Source of the DNA: Acidovorax sp. FHTAMBA
Lineage (GTDB): Bacteria > Pseudomonadota > Gammaproteobacteria > Burkholderiales > Burkholderiaceae_C
Direction of reading: 5' to 3'
Length of the DNA stretch: 64,000 nucleotides
Assembly (NCBI RefSeq): GCF_038958875.1
Contig: NZ_CP152407.1
Span: 1,681,501-1,745,500, forward strand
Shown here: in pieces, positions 25,846 to 34,248 of the stretch
Layout: each line of letters begins with the position of its first letter
How positions within the stretch are numbered: the first letter of the stretch is position 1
The notes under the pieces: model-generated
Seen by the model: the letters and a program-made list of their open reading frames with translations, nothing else
The model's database searches: none
Told to the model about the DNA's origin: nothing
Translations under genes and position numbers: made by a program

Positions 25846-26775
25846 ATGATGAAGAAAAACATTCTCCCCCTGCAACTGCTGGTTGCCCCCGACAAGAACG
25901 ACCCTTCTCCCCTGGTGCTGTACCACGGGCGCAATTGCCCCGACGGTTTTGGTGCCGCGCTGGCCGCCTGGCTGTATTACGGCGACGGCGCTGAATACCT
26001 GGGACTGGACCACGGCGACATCACAACGGTTGATGACCTGCCGCCCGTTGCGGGCCGCACGGTCTACATACTTGATTTTTCGTTCTCGGCCGACATCCTG
26101 CAGGCCATTGACGAGCGTGCGTCCAAGCTGGTCATGCTCGACCACCACAAGAGCGCGGCCGAAAAGCTCACCGGCTTTGCCTGCCGCTGCGGCGTGGTGC
26201 ACTTTGACATGGACAAATCGGGTGCACGCCTGGCATGGGAGTTCTTTCATCCCCACGTGCCGGTGCCCCCGCTGCTGCAATACGTGGAAGACCGCGACAT
26301 CTGGAAGTGGGAGTTTGCCGAGAGCGCAGGTTTTCTCTCGGCGCTGGATATGGAAGCGCAGGACTTTGCGCGCTGGCGCGAGATTGCCGCCTTCACGCCC
26401 GAGCAGCTCGCGCTGTTCATGGCGCGCGGCGCGGCCATGGACGAAAAGTACCGCAAGCTCGCTGCCGACATCGCAGAAGGCGCGCAGCCGCTGGTGTTCA
26501 ACGGTATCGAAGGCCTCATGGTCAACGCGCCCGGCATGTTCCACAGCCTGGTGGGCGACATCCTCTCGGCGAAAACCGGCACTTTCGCCCTGATGTGGAG
26601 CGCGGGTGCCAAGGGTGTGAAGGCAGGCCTGCGTTCGCAGCGCAACTTTGACTGCATCGCGCTGGCAGAAAGCATGGGCGGCGGTGGCCACGCACAGGCC
26701 TGTGGCTTCAAGATGGGTGTGGAGCGCCTGCCCGAGCTGCTGACGGGGTCCTTCAACGCCGCCCCGTCGCAATAG
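25846..26775 (+). CDS. DHH family phosphoesterase
   Basis: A 309-residue protein of the DHH superfamily (RecJ/nano-RNase/c-di-AMP phosphodiesterase relatives). Motifs: YHGRNCPDGFGAALA, VYILDFSFSAD, the MLDHHKSA motif that names the family, and a DHHA1-type glycine-rich GGGGHAQACGFKM near the end. Probably a manganese-dependent phosphoesterase; the exact nucleotide substrate cannot be told. Two adjacent ATGs (25846, 25849) give equivalent starts. Confidence 0.85.
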   Translation: MMKKNILPLQLLVAPDKNDPSPLVLYHGRNCPDGFGAALAAWLYYGDGAEYLGLDHGDITTVDDLPPVAGRTVYILDFSFSADILQAIDERASKLVMLDHHKSAAEKLTGFACRCGVVHFDMDKSGARLAWEFFHPHVPVPPLLQYVEDRDIWKWEFAESAGFLSALDMEAQDFARWREIAAFTPEQLALFMARGAAMDEKYRKLAADIAEGAQPLVFNGIEGLMVNAPGMFHSLVGDILSAKTGTFALMWSAGAKGVKAGLRSQRNFDCIALAESMGGGGHAQACGFKMGVERLPELLTGSFNAAPSQ

Positions 26776-26792
26776 GCGCCGGGCGGGGCGGT

Positions 26793-27227
26793 TCAGCGGG
26801 CGTGGCGCTGCCGGTAGTGCCACGGCGCCATGGGGCGCGGCTGCGACCACAGGCCTGCGCCATCGCTGCGCGCCTGGCGCTGCAACTCCGCCAGCTGCGG
26901 GCGGCTGCTGGCATAGGGCGTGTACACCCAGGCCAGCCCGGCTTGCACCTGCGCGGTGGCCGCGTCGGAGTTGCCGCAGCGCACATGGGCCACGGTGCGG
27001 CCGTAGCTGTCCTCATCCACCGGCTGCAGCGTGGCACGCTGCCGGAAACACAGGCGCGCCAGGTTTTGCCGCGACTTCTGGCCAAATGCCTGGCGGGATT
27101 CCGGCGCATCAATGGCCGCAATGCGCACCTTGACCTGCTGGTAGGCGCCGGGCGTGCCGCAGCGCACGGTCAGGGTGTCGCCGTCGCTGATGGCGACGAC
27201 CAGGCAGATGAGGGAAGCAAGGGGCAC
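26793..27227 (-). CDS. Micrococcal-nuclease-like (SNase) thermonuclease
   Basis: A staphylococcal-nuclease-fold protein of about 144 residues: ISDGDTLTVRC, RIAAIDAPESRQAFGQKSR and GRTVAHVRC give the calcium-binding aspartates and the catalytic arginine/glutamate region; a hydrophobic stretch at the start (VPLASLICLVVA) suggests export. There is no ATG in frame near the start. A GTG at 27227 is proposed, with no good ribosome binding site. A copy of the interspersed repeat ends 17 bp upstream, and may have displaced the original start; expression is doubtful. Confidence 0.7.
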   Translation of the reverse strand: MPLASLICLVVAISDGDTLTVRCGTPGAYQQVKVRIAAIDAPESRQAFGQKSRQNLARLCFRQRATLQPVDEDSYGRTVAHVRCGNSDAATAQVQAGLAWVYTPYASSRPQLAELQRQARSDGAGLWSQPRPMAPWHYRQRHAR

Positions 27228-27243
27228 GGCAATATTCTTGAGC

Positions 27244-27300
27244 GAAATTGGGCTCCAGCGCTTGATGGATAAGCGCTGACAGCTATTATTAGTATAGCTA
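27244..27300 (+). repeat. Interspersed repeat, copy 5
   Basis: GAAATTGGGCTCCAGCGCTT, GATGGATAAGCGCTGACAGC, TATTATTAGTATAGC in order. It lies directly upstream of the SNase gene's weak start. Confidence 0.9.
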
Positions 27301-27424
27301 CCAGCGCCGTGCCTCCGCGGCGTGTTGCACGGGGTTACCAGTTGGGTTCGCGCGTGTGCACGTTGGTGATGCGTGCTTTCTAGAATCAGCGGGAACCGCG
27401 TGGTGTGCGGTAGCGTTGTGCCCG

Positions 27425-28024
27425 ATGATGATGATTTTCCAGGAGTGCTTCCCGTTGCCCTTTCGTTTTTCTTTCCGCCGCTTCTCATCCCCTGCTGGCG
27501 CCGCCGTGGGGGCCCTGGCCCTGGCGCTGCTGACGGGCTGCGTGGCCTCCACACCCAAGACCTTTGGCGTGCAGGAGAACTTTGGTTCGGTGGCAACGCA
27601 TTCGCGCCTGTTTGATGCCACGCCGCAGCAGACCTGTGAGGCGGCGCGCCGCGCGCTGCTGAGCCAGGGCTACGTGATCGCCACCCAGCAGCCCGAGCTG
27701 ATCCAGGGCACCAAGAGTTTTCAGCCCGAGCCCGAGTCGCACCTGCAGATGGTGGTGCGGGTGGTGTGTGTGCCGGAGGCCGACGAAGGCAAGGTGAGCC
27801 TGGGTTTTGTGACGGCGCTGCAGGATACCTATGCGCTGCGCAAGACCAACAATTCCGCCAGTGTGGGCGTGGGGGCGATTGGCTCGGTGTCATTGCCGGT
27901 GTCTGCCAGCAGCGAGTCGATGGTCAAGGTGGGCAGCGAGACCATTTCCAAGGACGCGTTCTACGAGAGTTTTTTCGACCTGGTCAAACGCTTCCTTCTG
28001 GCCAGCCAGGCCCCAACCGATTGA
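27425..28024 (+). CDS. DUF2242-like lipoprotein
   Basis: A 199-residue protein with a lipoprotein signal: basic start, hydrophobic ALALALLTGC with the lipobox cysteine. The mature part (QENFGSVATHSRLFDATPQQTCEAARRALLSQGYVI and LRKTNNSASVGVGAIGSVSLP) resembles the DUF2242 family of proteobacterial lipoproteins; function unknown. Three tandem ATG codons at 27425-27433 make the exact start uncertain by two residues. Confidence 0.75.
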   Translation: MMMIFQECFPLPFRFSFRRFSSPAGAAVGALALALLTGCVASTPKTFGVQENFGSVATHSRLFDATPQQTCEAARRALLSQGYVIATQQPELIQGTKSFQPEPESHLQMVVRVVCVPEADEGKVSLGFVTALQDTYALRKTNNSASVGVGAIGSVSLPVSASSESMVKVGSETISKDAFYESFFDLVKRFLLASQAPTD

Positions 28025-28108
28025 CCTGACAGCGCCTGCAAACCACCAAGCGCAGCGGCCGCGCCACAGGGTGGGGCGGCCGCTGCGCGGCAGGGCTGGG
28101 GCAGGAAA

Positions 28109-29032
28109 TCAGCCAGCGGCGGGCGCCACGCGCTCCATGCGCGTCAGCGGCAGGGCTTCGTCGGCATTGGCCGCCTTTTGCAGCACGAAGTTGAACTTCG
28201 AGCGCGTGAAGGGCGCCGCAATACCCAGCGACTCGTAGCCTGCAGCCGGCACGTTTTTCTCCAGCGCAACGATCAGCCCGTCGCGTGTGGCAAACGCAAA
28301 GTCGTCGTCGATGAAGCTGTCGCCGGGCACGTTGATCTGCGTGGTCAGTGTGCGCATGCCGGGTGCCACCACCAGGAAGTGGATGTGCGCAGGGCGGTTG
28401 CCATGGCGGCCCAGTGCTTCAAAGAGCTCCGAGGTCGGGCTGTTGGGCGGAATGGCGTAGCCCGGTGGCAGGAAGGTGCGAAACCGGTACTGGCCCTGGG
28501 CGTCGGTTTCGATGCGGCGGCGCAGCTCGTAGGGCTTCATGCCGGGGAAGAAGTGCGAATACCCGCCCTGTTCGTTGGCGTGCCACACGTCCACCGAGGC
28601 ATGCGCCACTGGGTTGCCGTCCAGGTCCAGCACCTGGCCTTCCATGACGAACACCTCGCCCTTGGGCTCGCCCTCGTCCAGGCGCGTTTCCACCTTGGAC
28701 ACGGGAGCCCCCGCCACAAACAGCGGGCCCTCGATGGCGCGCGGCGTGCCACCCGTGCGGCCGGCCTTGGCGTCTGCCTCGTCGGCGCGGATGTCCAGCA
28801 GGCGGTCAAAACCCAGGCCGGCGGTGATCAGGCCCGTCTGGCCCGTGGCGCCCAGGCGCGAGAGCCAGCCGGTGGCGGCCCAGAACTCGTCTGCCGTCAC
28901 GTCCAGTTCGTCGATGGTCTTGAACAGGTCGGTGACGATGCGCTGCGTGAGCTGGCGTACACGCGCATTGCCGGGAGCGATCTTCTTGGTGTTGACCAGC
29001 TCCAGCAGCTGGGCCTTGGTGAGTTCGGACAT
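28109..29032 (-). CDS. catA: Catechol 1,2-dioxygenase
   Basis: Intradiol ring-cleavage enzyme opening catechol to cis,cis-muconate, 307 residues. The non-heme iron ligands are visible: tyrosines in GGYSHFFPGM and FRTFLPPGYAIP, histidines in RPAHIHFLVVAPG. The N-terminal helical linker typical of catechol dioxygenases is present (LTQRIVTDLFKTIDELDVTADEFW). ATG at 29032 is preceded by GAGGAGACC. Likely the last gene of the minus-strand catB-catC-Bug-catA cluster. Hydroxyquinol or chlorocatechol activity cannot be excluded. Confidence 0.92.
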   Translation of the reverse strand: MSELTKAQLLELVNTKKIAPGNARVRQLTQRIVTDLFKTIDELDVTADEFWAATGWLSRLGATGQTGLITAGLGFDRLLDIRADEADAKAGRTGGTPRAIEGPLFVAGAPVSKVETRLDEGEPKGEVFVMEGQVLDLDGNPVAHASVDVWHANEQGGYSHFFPGMKPYELRRRIETDAQGQYRFRTFLPPGYAIPPNSPTSELFEALGRHGNRPAHIHFLVVAPGMRTLTTQINVPGDSFIDDDFAFATRDGLIVALEKNVPAAGYESLGIAAPFTRSKFNFVLQKAANADEALPLTRMERVAPAAG

Positions 29033-29078
29033 GGTGGTCTCCTCGTCGGGATGAAGGGTGGGGCGAAAAACAGGGGGG

Positions 29079-30059
29079 TCAGTCGAGCTTGATGCCGCGC
29101 TCGGTGATGAGCTTCGTCCAGCGCTCGGATTCGAGCGCCAGGTGCTTGGCCAGCTCGTCGGGGGTGGAGCCCACGGGCTCTGCGCCGATGGTGTCAAAAC
29201 GCTTGGCGACTTCGGGGTCTTTCATCGCGTCCAGCAGCGCCTTGTTGAGCTTGCCGACGATGGCCTTGGGCGTGGATGCCGGCATGAACACCGCAAACCA
29301 GGGCGACACCTCATAGCCGGGTACACCGGCCTCGGCCAGCGTGGGCACATCGGGCAGGGTGCTGGAGCGCTTGGCCGTGGTCACCCCCAGTGCGCGCAGC
29401 TTGCCCGACTGGATGTGCGGGCGCGCCGATGTGATGCTGTCAAACATGTAGTTGACCTGGCCGCCCAGCAGATCGGACACCGCCGGGCCGCTGCCCTTGT
29501 AGGGGATGTGCAGCATGTCCACCTGCGCCAGCGAGGTGAACACCTCGCCCGCCAGGTGGATGGAGGTACCGTTGCCTGCCGACGCATAGGTGAGCTTGCC
29601 CGGTGCCTTGCGCGCCGCGGCAATCACATCCTTGATGTTTTTGACATCGGGCTGGGTGGCGTTGGTCACCAGCACATTGGGCACCACGGCCAGCAGGCTG
29701 ACGGGCGCGAAATCCTTGACCGGGTCGTAGTTGAGCTTGCTGTACAGCGGCTTGTTGGTGGCCATGCCGATGGACGTGATCATCATCGTGTAGCCATCGC
29801 CGGGCTGCTTGGCCACATAGTCCGCACCAATGTTGCCACCTGCACCGGGCCGGTTCTCGATCACGAAGGGCTGGCCCAGCGTCTTGCCGGCCTTTTCGCC
29901 CAGCGTACGCGCAATCGCGTCCATGGCGCCGCCGGGCGGGAAGGGCACGACCCAGCGGATCGGCTTGTTCGGCCAGTCGGTGGCGGCAGGCTGTGCGTGC
30001 GCAGCGAGGCCGAGGCCGGCCAGGGCCAGCAGGGCCAGCAGATGGCGTTTGGATGGCAT
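29079..30059 (-). CDS. Bug/TctC family periplasmic binding protein
   Basis: A 326-residue tripartite tricarboxylate transporter (TTT) receptor with a cleaved signal peptide (MPSKRHLLALLALAGLGL then AAHAQ). Family motifs: PNKPIRWVVPFPPGGAMDAIAR, FVIENRPGAGGNIGADYVAK. These proteins bind carboxylates in the periplasm. No TctA/TctB membrane genes are nearby. Its place between catC and catA suggests it captures a catechol-pathway substrate such as benzoate or muconate; that is inference. Confidence 0.9.
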   Translation of the reverse strand: MPSKRHLLALLALAGLGLAAHAQPAATDWPNKPIRWVVPFPPGGAMDAIARTLGEKAGKTLGQPFVIENRPGAGGNIGADYVAKQPGDGYTMMITSIGMATNKPLYSKLNYDPVKDFAPVSLLAVVPNVLVTNATQPDVKNIKDVIAAARKAPGKLTYASAGNGTSIHLAGEVFTSLAQVDMLHIPYKGSGPAVSDLLGGQVNYMFDSITSARPHIQSGKLRALGVTTAKRSSTLPDVPTLAEAGVPGYEVSPWFAVFMPASTPKAIVGKLNKALLDAMKDPEVAKRFDTIGAEPVGSTPDELAKHLALESERWTKLITERGIKLD

Positions 30060-30096
30060 GGTGTTTGTCTCGCGGGTTTTGTATTGGTGGGGTGGC

Positions 30097-30372
30097 TCAG
30101 ATGGCCGAGGGGTGCTGCGCCAGCGGTGTGACGGAGATCTTCATGAACGGGAACAGCGGCAGGCCCTGCAGGAGCTGGTGCAGTTCATCGTTGGATGCCA
30201 CATCGAAGATGCTGTAGTTGGCGTATTCGCCCACCACGCGCCAGATGCTCTTCCAGCGGCCGTCGCGCTGCAGGTCCTGCGAATAGGCTTTCTCGCGGGC
30301 CTTGATCTCGTTGGCTTTCTCTACCGGGAAGTCGTGCGGGATGTTCACATCCATACGTACCAGAAACAGCAT
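30097..30372 (-). CDS. catC: Muconolactone delta-isomerase
   Basis: Converts muconolactone to beta-ketoadipate enol-lactone; decameric enzyme of about 95 residues, 91 here. The start MLFLVRMDVNIPHDFP and the block LQRDGRWKSIWRVVGEYANYSIFDV are diagnostic. It follows catB by 11 bp with GGAGAAC before the ATG. Confidence 0.95.
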   Translation of the reverse strand: MLFLVRMDVNIPHDFPVEKANEIKAREKAYSQDLQRDGRWKSIWRVVGEYANYSIFDVASNDELHQLLQGLPLFPFMKISVTPLAQHPSAI

Positions 30373-30383
30373 CGGTGTTCTCC

Positions 30384-31565
30384 TTAAAGCGAGGGGGTGT
30401 GTGCGGCCATATCGACATGCACGGTGGTGAGGCCCTGGCGGGCGCGGTCAAAGCGTTCGAGCTGGGCCAGCGACACCTCGACGCCAAAGCCCGGGCCGTC
30501 GGGCAACTGCAGCTCGAAATCGACGATGGGCATCTGGGATTCGACGATGTCGTCCACCAGCAGCTGCGGGCCGAACAGCTCGCAGCCGTGGTGCGCGCTG
30601 CCCAGCGTGGCAAACACATGCGCCGATGCGGCGCTGCCCAGCGAGGTCTCCAGCATGGTGCCGCCGTACCAGCCGATGTCGGCGGCCTCTGCAATGGCGG
30701 CCACCTTGCGCGTGCGGATCAGGCCGCCATGCTTGGCCACCTTGAGCGAGAACACATGGCTGGCCTTTTCGCGCGCCAGCATCATGGCGTCCTGCGGCGT
30801 GCAGACGGTTTCGTCGGCCATGATGAGCGCGCCATCGAGCGTGGCCGTGAGGCCCTTGAGCGCTTCGACGTTCCACTGCGCCACGGGCTGCTCGATCAGC
30901 GTCACACCGGCCTCCACCAGTTGGGGCAGGTAGCGGCGCGCGGTGTTGCCGTCCCAGGCCTGGTTCACATCCACCGTGAGCGTGGCCTGGCCTTGCAGGC
31001 CGCGCGCGATCTGCGTCACATGGGCCACATCGTCCTGCGGCGCGCGCGCGCCGATTTTCATCTTGAAGATGTGGTGGCGCTTTTGCGTGAGGCGCAGGTG
31101 GGCTTCCTGGAGGTCGCGATCGACATCACCGCTGGCCAGCGTCCAGGCCAGGGGCAGGCTCTGGTGCACCTTGCCGCCCAGCAGTTGCCAGGCGGGTAGG
31201 CCCAGTGTGCGGGCTACCGCGTCGATCAGTGCCATCTCCACAGCGCTCTTGGCAAAAGCATTGCCCTTGCAGGCCTTGTCAATGCGCGCCAGGGCTCCTT
31301 CAAAGCCGCCCGCGTCCTGGCCGATGAGGGCCGGGGCCAGGTAGTTTTGAATGGCGTGCAGGATGCTCTCGGGCGACTCTTCGTTCCACGAGGGGCCGCC
31401 AATGGTGGCCGCCTCGCCAAAGCCGGTGGCGCCGTTTTTGAGCCACACCTGGACGATGACCGGGCTTTGGCGGCTGATGGAGCCGAACGAGAGTTTGTGC
31501 GGGCGGATCGTGGGGATGTCCAGGATCCGCGCCTGCATGCGTTCGACGGTGAAGCGGCTTTGCAT
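30384..31565 (-). CDS. catB: Muconate cycloisomerase
   Basis: Enolase-superfamily enzyme turning cis,cis-muconate into muconolactone; 393 residues. Catalytic lysines in FKMKIG, metal ligands in TVDVNQAWD, IEQPVA and MADETVC, and the N-terminal capping domain (PTIRPHKLSFG) are visible. First gene of the minus-strand cat cluster, divergent from catR. Confidence 0.94.
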   Translation of the reverse strand: MQSRFTVERMQARILDIPTIRPHKLSFGSISRQSPVIVQVWLKNGATGFGEAATIGGPSWNEESPESILHAIQNYLAPALIGQDAGGFEGALARIDKACKGNAFAKSAVEMALIDAVARTLGLPAWQLLGGKVHQSLPLAWTLASGDVDRDLQEAHLRLTQKRHHIFKMKIGARAPQDDVAHVTQIARGLQGQATLTVDVNQAWDGNTARRYLPQLVEAGVTLIEQPVAQWNVEALKGLTATLDGALIMADETVCTPQDAMMLAREKASHVFSLKVAKHGGLIRTRKVAAIAEAADIGWYGGTMLETSLGSAASAHVFATLGSAHHGCELFGPQLLVDDIVESQMPIVDFELQLPDGPGFGVEVSLAQLERFDRARQGLTTVHVDMAAHTPSL

Positions 31566-31688
31566 CGCTGTGTGCCTTTGTGGGTATCTGGAGCCGGAAA
31601 TCAGGGTGGGCCCGCCGGTGGGGGCTGTTGAGTAGCAAGGTTAGATTCAATCCCCATGACGTTCCAATGATTTATTTGCAACTTATCA

Positions 31689-31703
31689 TTCGATGGCATC
31701 GAA
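31689..31703. promoter_or_regulatory. Candidate CatR operator between catB and catR
   Basis: TTCGAT-GGC-ATCGAA is a perfect 6+3+6 palindrome containing the LysR-type T-N11-A pattern (31690 to 31702), in the 158-bp divergent region, 20 bp before the catR start. A LysR activator commonly binds such a site to activate catB and repress itself. Assignment to CatR is inference. Confidence 0.5.
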
Positions 31704-31723
31704 CGATCAAGGAGCATGCCGCC

Positions 31724-32596
31724 ATGGAAATCCGTCAGCTTCGATACTTTCTGGACATCGCCGAAACCGAGCACCTCACGCAGTCGGCGCAGAACCTGTT
31801 TGTCACGCAGTCCACGCTGTCGCACGGCCTGCGGCAGCTGGAGGAAGAGCTGGGTGTGCAGCTGTTTGTGCGGTTGGGGCGGGGGCTCAGGCTGTCGCAG
31901 GCGGGGATGGAGTTTCGCGCCTACGCCTCGCGCGCCCTGCAGGAGGTCGAGGCCGGCCGCATGGCGCTGGCCGACCTCACGGGCCTGCGCTCCGGCACGC
32001 TCACGGTGGGCGTGATCCCCACGTTCCTCGATACGCTGGTGCCCTCGGCAGTGGCCGCCTTTCACCGCAAGTACCCGGGCGTGAACGTGGTGGTGCGCAA
32101 CCTGCTTGCCGGCCCGGTGGAGGAGCAACTGGTGGCAGGCCAGATCGACGTGGGGATTTCCTTTCACCCCACCGAACGCCAGGAGATCGAAAACGAGCAC
32201 CTGTTTTCCGAGCGCATGCAACTGGTGGTACAGCGGGGGCACCCGCTGGCCCGGCGGCGCAGCATGGCGCTGCAGGCCTTGTCCACTGTGCCCCTGGCCA
32301 TGTTGCCGCGCGCATTTGCCACCCGCCGCCTGATCGACGACGCCTTGCGCGATGCCGGGGCGGTGCCCTCGGTGCGGGTGGAGATGGAGTCGGTCGAGGC
32401 GCTCATCGACGCCTGCCGGTGGGGCGACCTCGCCAGCATCGTGCCCGAGCGGGCCGCGCGGCGCGCCACCGATCTGCAGGTGATCGGCCTGCACTCGCAG
32501 CAGATCGTGCGGCAGGCCGGCATCTTGTGGCGCCGCGGGGCGTCGCGCAGCACGGCGGCGCTGGAGTTTGCCGCGCTGCTCAAGACCAAGGTCTGA
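31724..32596 (+). CDS. catR: LysR family activator of the catechol genes
   Basis: A 290-residue LysR-type regulator: winged HTH at the start (MEIRQLRYFLDIAETEHLTQ, then FVTQSTLSHGLRQLEEELG) and a periplasmic-binding-like effector domain. Divergent orientation to catB is the classic catR/benM arrangement with muconate as inducer, so the name is based mainly on context. AAGGAG lies upstream of the ATG at 31724. Confidence 0.85.
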   Translation: MEIRQLRYFLDIAETEHLTQSAQNLFVTQSTLSHGLRQLEEELGVQLFVRLGRGLRLSQAGMEFRAYASRALQEVEAGRMALADLTGLRSGTLTVGVIPTFLDTLVPSAVAAFHRKYPGVNVVVRNLLAGPVEEQLVAGQIDVGISFHPTERQEIENEHLFSERMQLVVQRGHPLARRRSMALQALSTVPLAMLPRAFATRRLIDDALRDAGAVPSVRVEMESVEALIDACRWGDLASIVPERAARRATDLQVIGLHSQQIVRQAGILWRRGASRSTAALEFAALLKTKV

Positions 32597-32618
32597 GCGT
32601 CTGAGCGCTTGCCTGCTC

Positions 32619-33386
32619 TCAGAGCTGGCGGATGAAGCCGTGCACCAGCGCGGCAAATTCAGCCGGTTGCTCCACCGCGCTCAGGTGGGCTGCGGGCAGG
32701 CTTTGCAGCTGGGCACCGGCAATGCCCTGGGCGATGGCCTCGGACATGGCCAGTGGCGTGGCCTCGTCGCGCGACCCCGCAATCACCAGCGTGGGGCAGG
32801 TGATGCGGCGGTTGCCTGCGTCCAGCGAAATGGCGGCCACCGCGGCGCAGGCCTGCACGTAGGGGGCCGCTGCCGTGCCTACCAGCACGGCGCGCAGCGC
32901 GGCGACCAGCACACTGCCCTGCGCGTCTGCCCGGAACTCGGGCGTGAACCAGCGCTGCAGCGCGCCATCGGCGATGGCTTCCATGCCCTGGGCGCGCACC
33001 GTGTCGATGCGGGTCTGCCAGCCCGCGCGGGCCGCGTCGTCATAGTGGCTGGCAGAGTTGGCCACCGTGATGCTGCGCACCACATCGGGATGGCGGGCGG
33101 CCAGGGCCTGGGCGGCCATGCCGCCCATCGAAAGCCCCACAAAGTGCACCGGCCCCTGCGCCTGCTGGCGGATGAGCGCGGCTGCGTCGTCGGCCAGATC
33201 GTCCATGCTGAAGGGGCTGGTCAGGGCGGGTGAGCGGCCATGGCCGCGCGCGTCGTAGCGCAGCACGGTATAGCGGTTCTGCAGCGCGGCTGCCACGCCA
33301 TCCCACATCTGCAGGTCGCAGCCCAGCGCGTGGCTCAGCACGATGACGGGGCCTTGGCCTTGCTGCACAAAGTGAAGGGATGACAT
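32619..33386 (-). CDS. pcaD: Beta-ketoadipate enol-lactone hydrolase
   Basis: Alpha/beta-hydrolase of 255 residues that yields beta-ketoadipate. Marks: HALGCDLQMWDGVA, YDARGHGRS, nucleophile serine in VGLSMGGMAAQALA, aspartate in AGSRDEATP and histidine in LPAAHLSAVEQP. Converges on catR. With catA, catB and catC it completes the catechol branch to beta-ketoadipate; the later steps (pcaIJ, pcaF) are not in this window. Confidence 0.92.
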   Translation of the reverse strand: MSSLHFVQQGQGPVIVLSHALGCDLQMWDGVAAALQNRYTVLRYDARGHGRSPALTSPFSMDDLADDAAALIRQQAQGPVHFVGLSMGGMAAQALAARHPDVVRSITVANSASHYDDAARAGWQTRIDTVRAQGMEAIADGALQRWFTPEFRADAQGSVLVAALRAVLVGTAAAPYVQACAAVAAISLDAGNRRITCPTLVIAGSRDEATPLAMSEAIAQGIAGAQLQSLPAAHLSAVEQPAEFAALVHGFIRQL

Positions 33387-33476
33387 GGCTCGGCCTTTCT
33401 GTTGGGGTGAAAAGGCCGGTATTGTGCCCACGCGGCGCAGCCGGGTGCTGCGAGGTGTCTTTGTGGCGCCGTGCGA

Positions 33477-34028
33477 TCAGGCTGTGGGTGCGACGGGGCT
33501 CCACTGCCCCGGCGCCAGCCCCTGCAGCGAATACGGCCCCACGGCCGCGCGGATGAGCCGCAGTGTGGGGTGGCCCACGGCGGCCGTCGTGCGGCGCACC
33601 TGGCGGTTGCGGCCTTCGCGGATGACCAGCTCGATCCAGGCAGTGGGGATGGCCTTGCGTTCGCGGATAGGCGGGGTGCGTTCCCACACCGCAGGGGCGG
33701 GCTCCAGCAGCCGGGCACGGGCCGGCAGGGTGGGGCCGTCGTTCAGCACCACGCCGCTGCGCAGCGCCGCCAGCGCAGCTTCATCCGGGATGCCCTCCAC
33801 CTGCACCCAGTAGGTTTTCTCCATCTTGAAGCGCGGGTCGGCGATGCGCGCCTGCAGCGGGCCGTCGCTGGTCAGCAGCAGCAGGCCCTCGCTGTCGGCA
33901 TCCAGCCGCCCGGCCACATACACACCGGGCAGGTCGATATAGTCCTTCAGGCCCTGCCATTTGCCTTCGGCGGTGAACTGGCTGAGCACGCCGTAGGGCT
34001 TGTTGAAACGGATCAGGCGGGGCGTCAT
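33477..34028 (-). CDS. rluE: 23S rRNA pseudouridine synthase, RluE-like
   Basis: RsuA-family pseudouridine synthase, 183 residues, without an S4 domain. LIRFNKPYGVLSQFT, GRLDADSEGLLLLTSDG (catalytic aspartate), KTYWVQVEG and REGRNRQVRRTTAAVGHPTLRLIR are diagnostic. The lack of S4 and the size point to RluE (U2457 of 23S rRNA) rather than RluB. ATG at 34028. Confidence 0.85.
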   Translation of the reverse strand: MTPRLIRFNKPYGVLSQFTAEGKWQGLKDYIDLPGVYVAGRLDADSEGLLLLTSDGPLQARIADPRFKMEKTYWVQVEGIPDEAALAALRSGVVLNDGPTLPARARLLEPAPAVWERTPPIRERKAIPTAWIELVIREGRNRQVRRTTAAVGHPTLRLIRAAVGPYSLQGLAPGQWSPVAPTA

Positions 34029-34133
34029 GAAAGCGGGCGTTGCGGTGGTCTGGCGAGCATAGCCGCAGCGTGCAGGGCGGCGTCTGACGGCGGGTTCAGC
34101 GTCTGGCTGAGCAGGCAGGCCATGCATTCATTA

Positions 34134-34190
34134 TAAAATCGGCCTCCAGCGCAATACCAGCTTGCGCGGGCAGCTATATAAACAATAGCT
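34134..34190 (+). repeat. Interspersed repeat, copy 6
   Basis: AAAATCGGCCTCCAGCGCAA, TACCAGCTTGCGCGGGCAGC, TATATAAACAATAGC in order. Spacer variant AATACCAG matches the copies in miaA and ppiA. Lies in the rluE/gltS divergent region. Confidence 0.85.
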
Positions 34191-34248
34191 TTTTCATCGG
34201 GGCAAGTGTTGCCTGATCCTCTCAACAAGGCCTCAAGGAGACACCGCC

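Noticed and set aside
28178..29092. Plus-strand frame opposite catA
   Set aside because: Antisense of catA, which carries the iron ligands on the minus strand.
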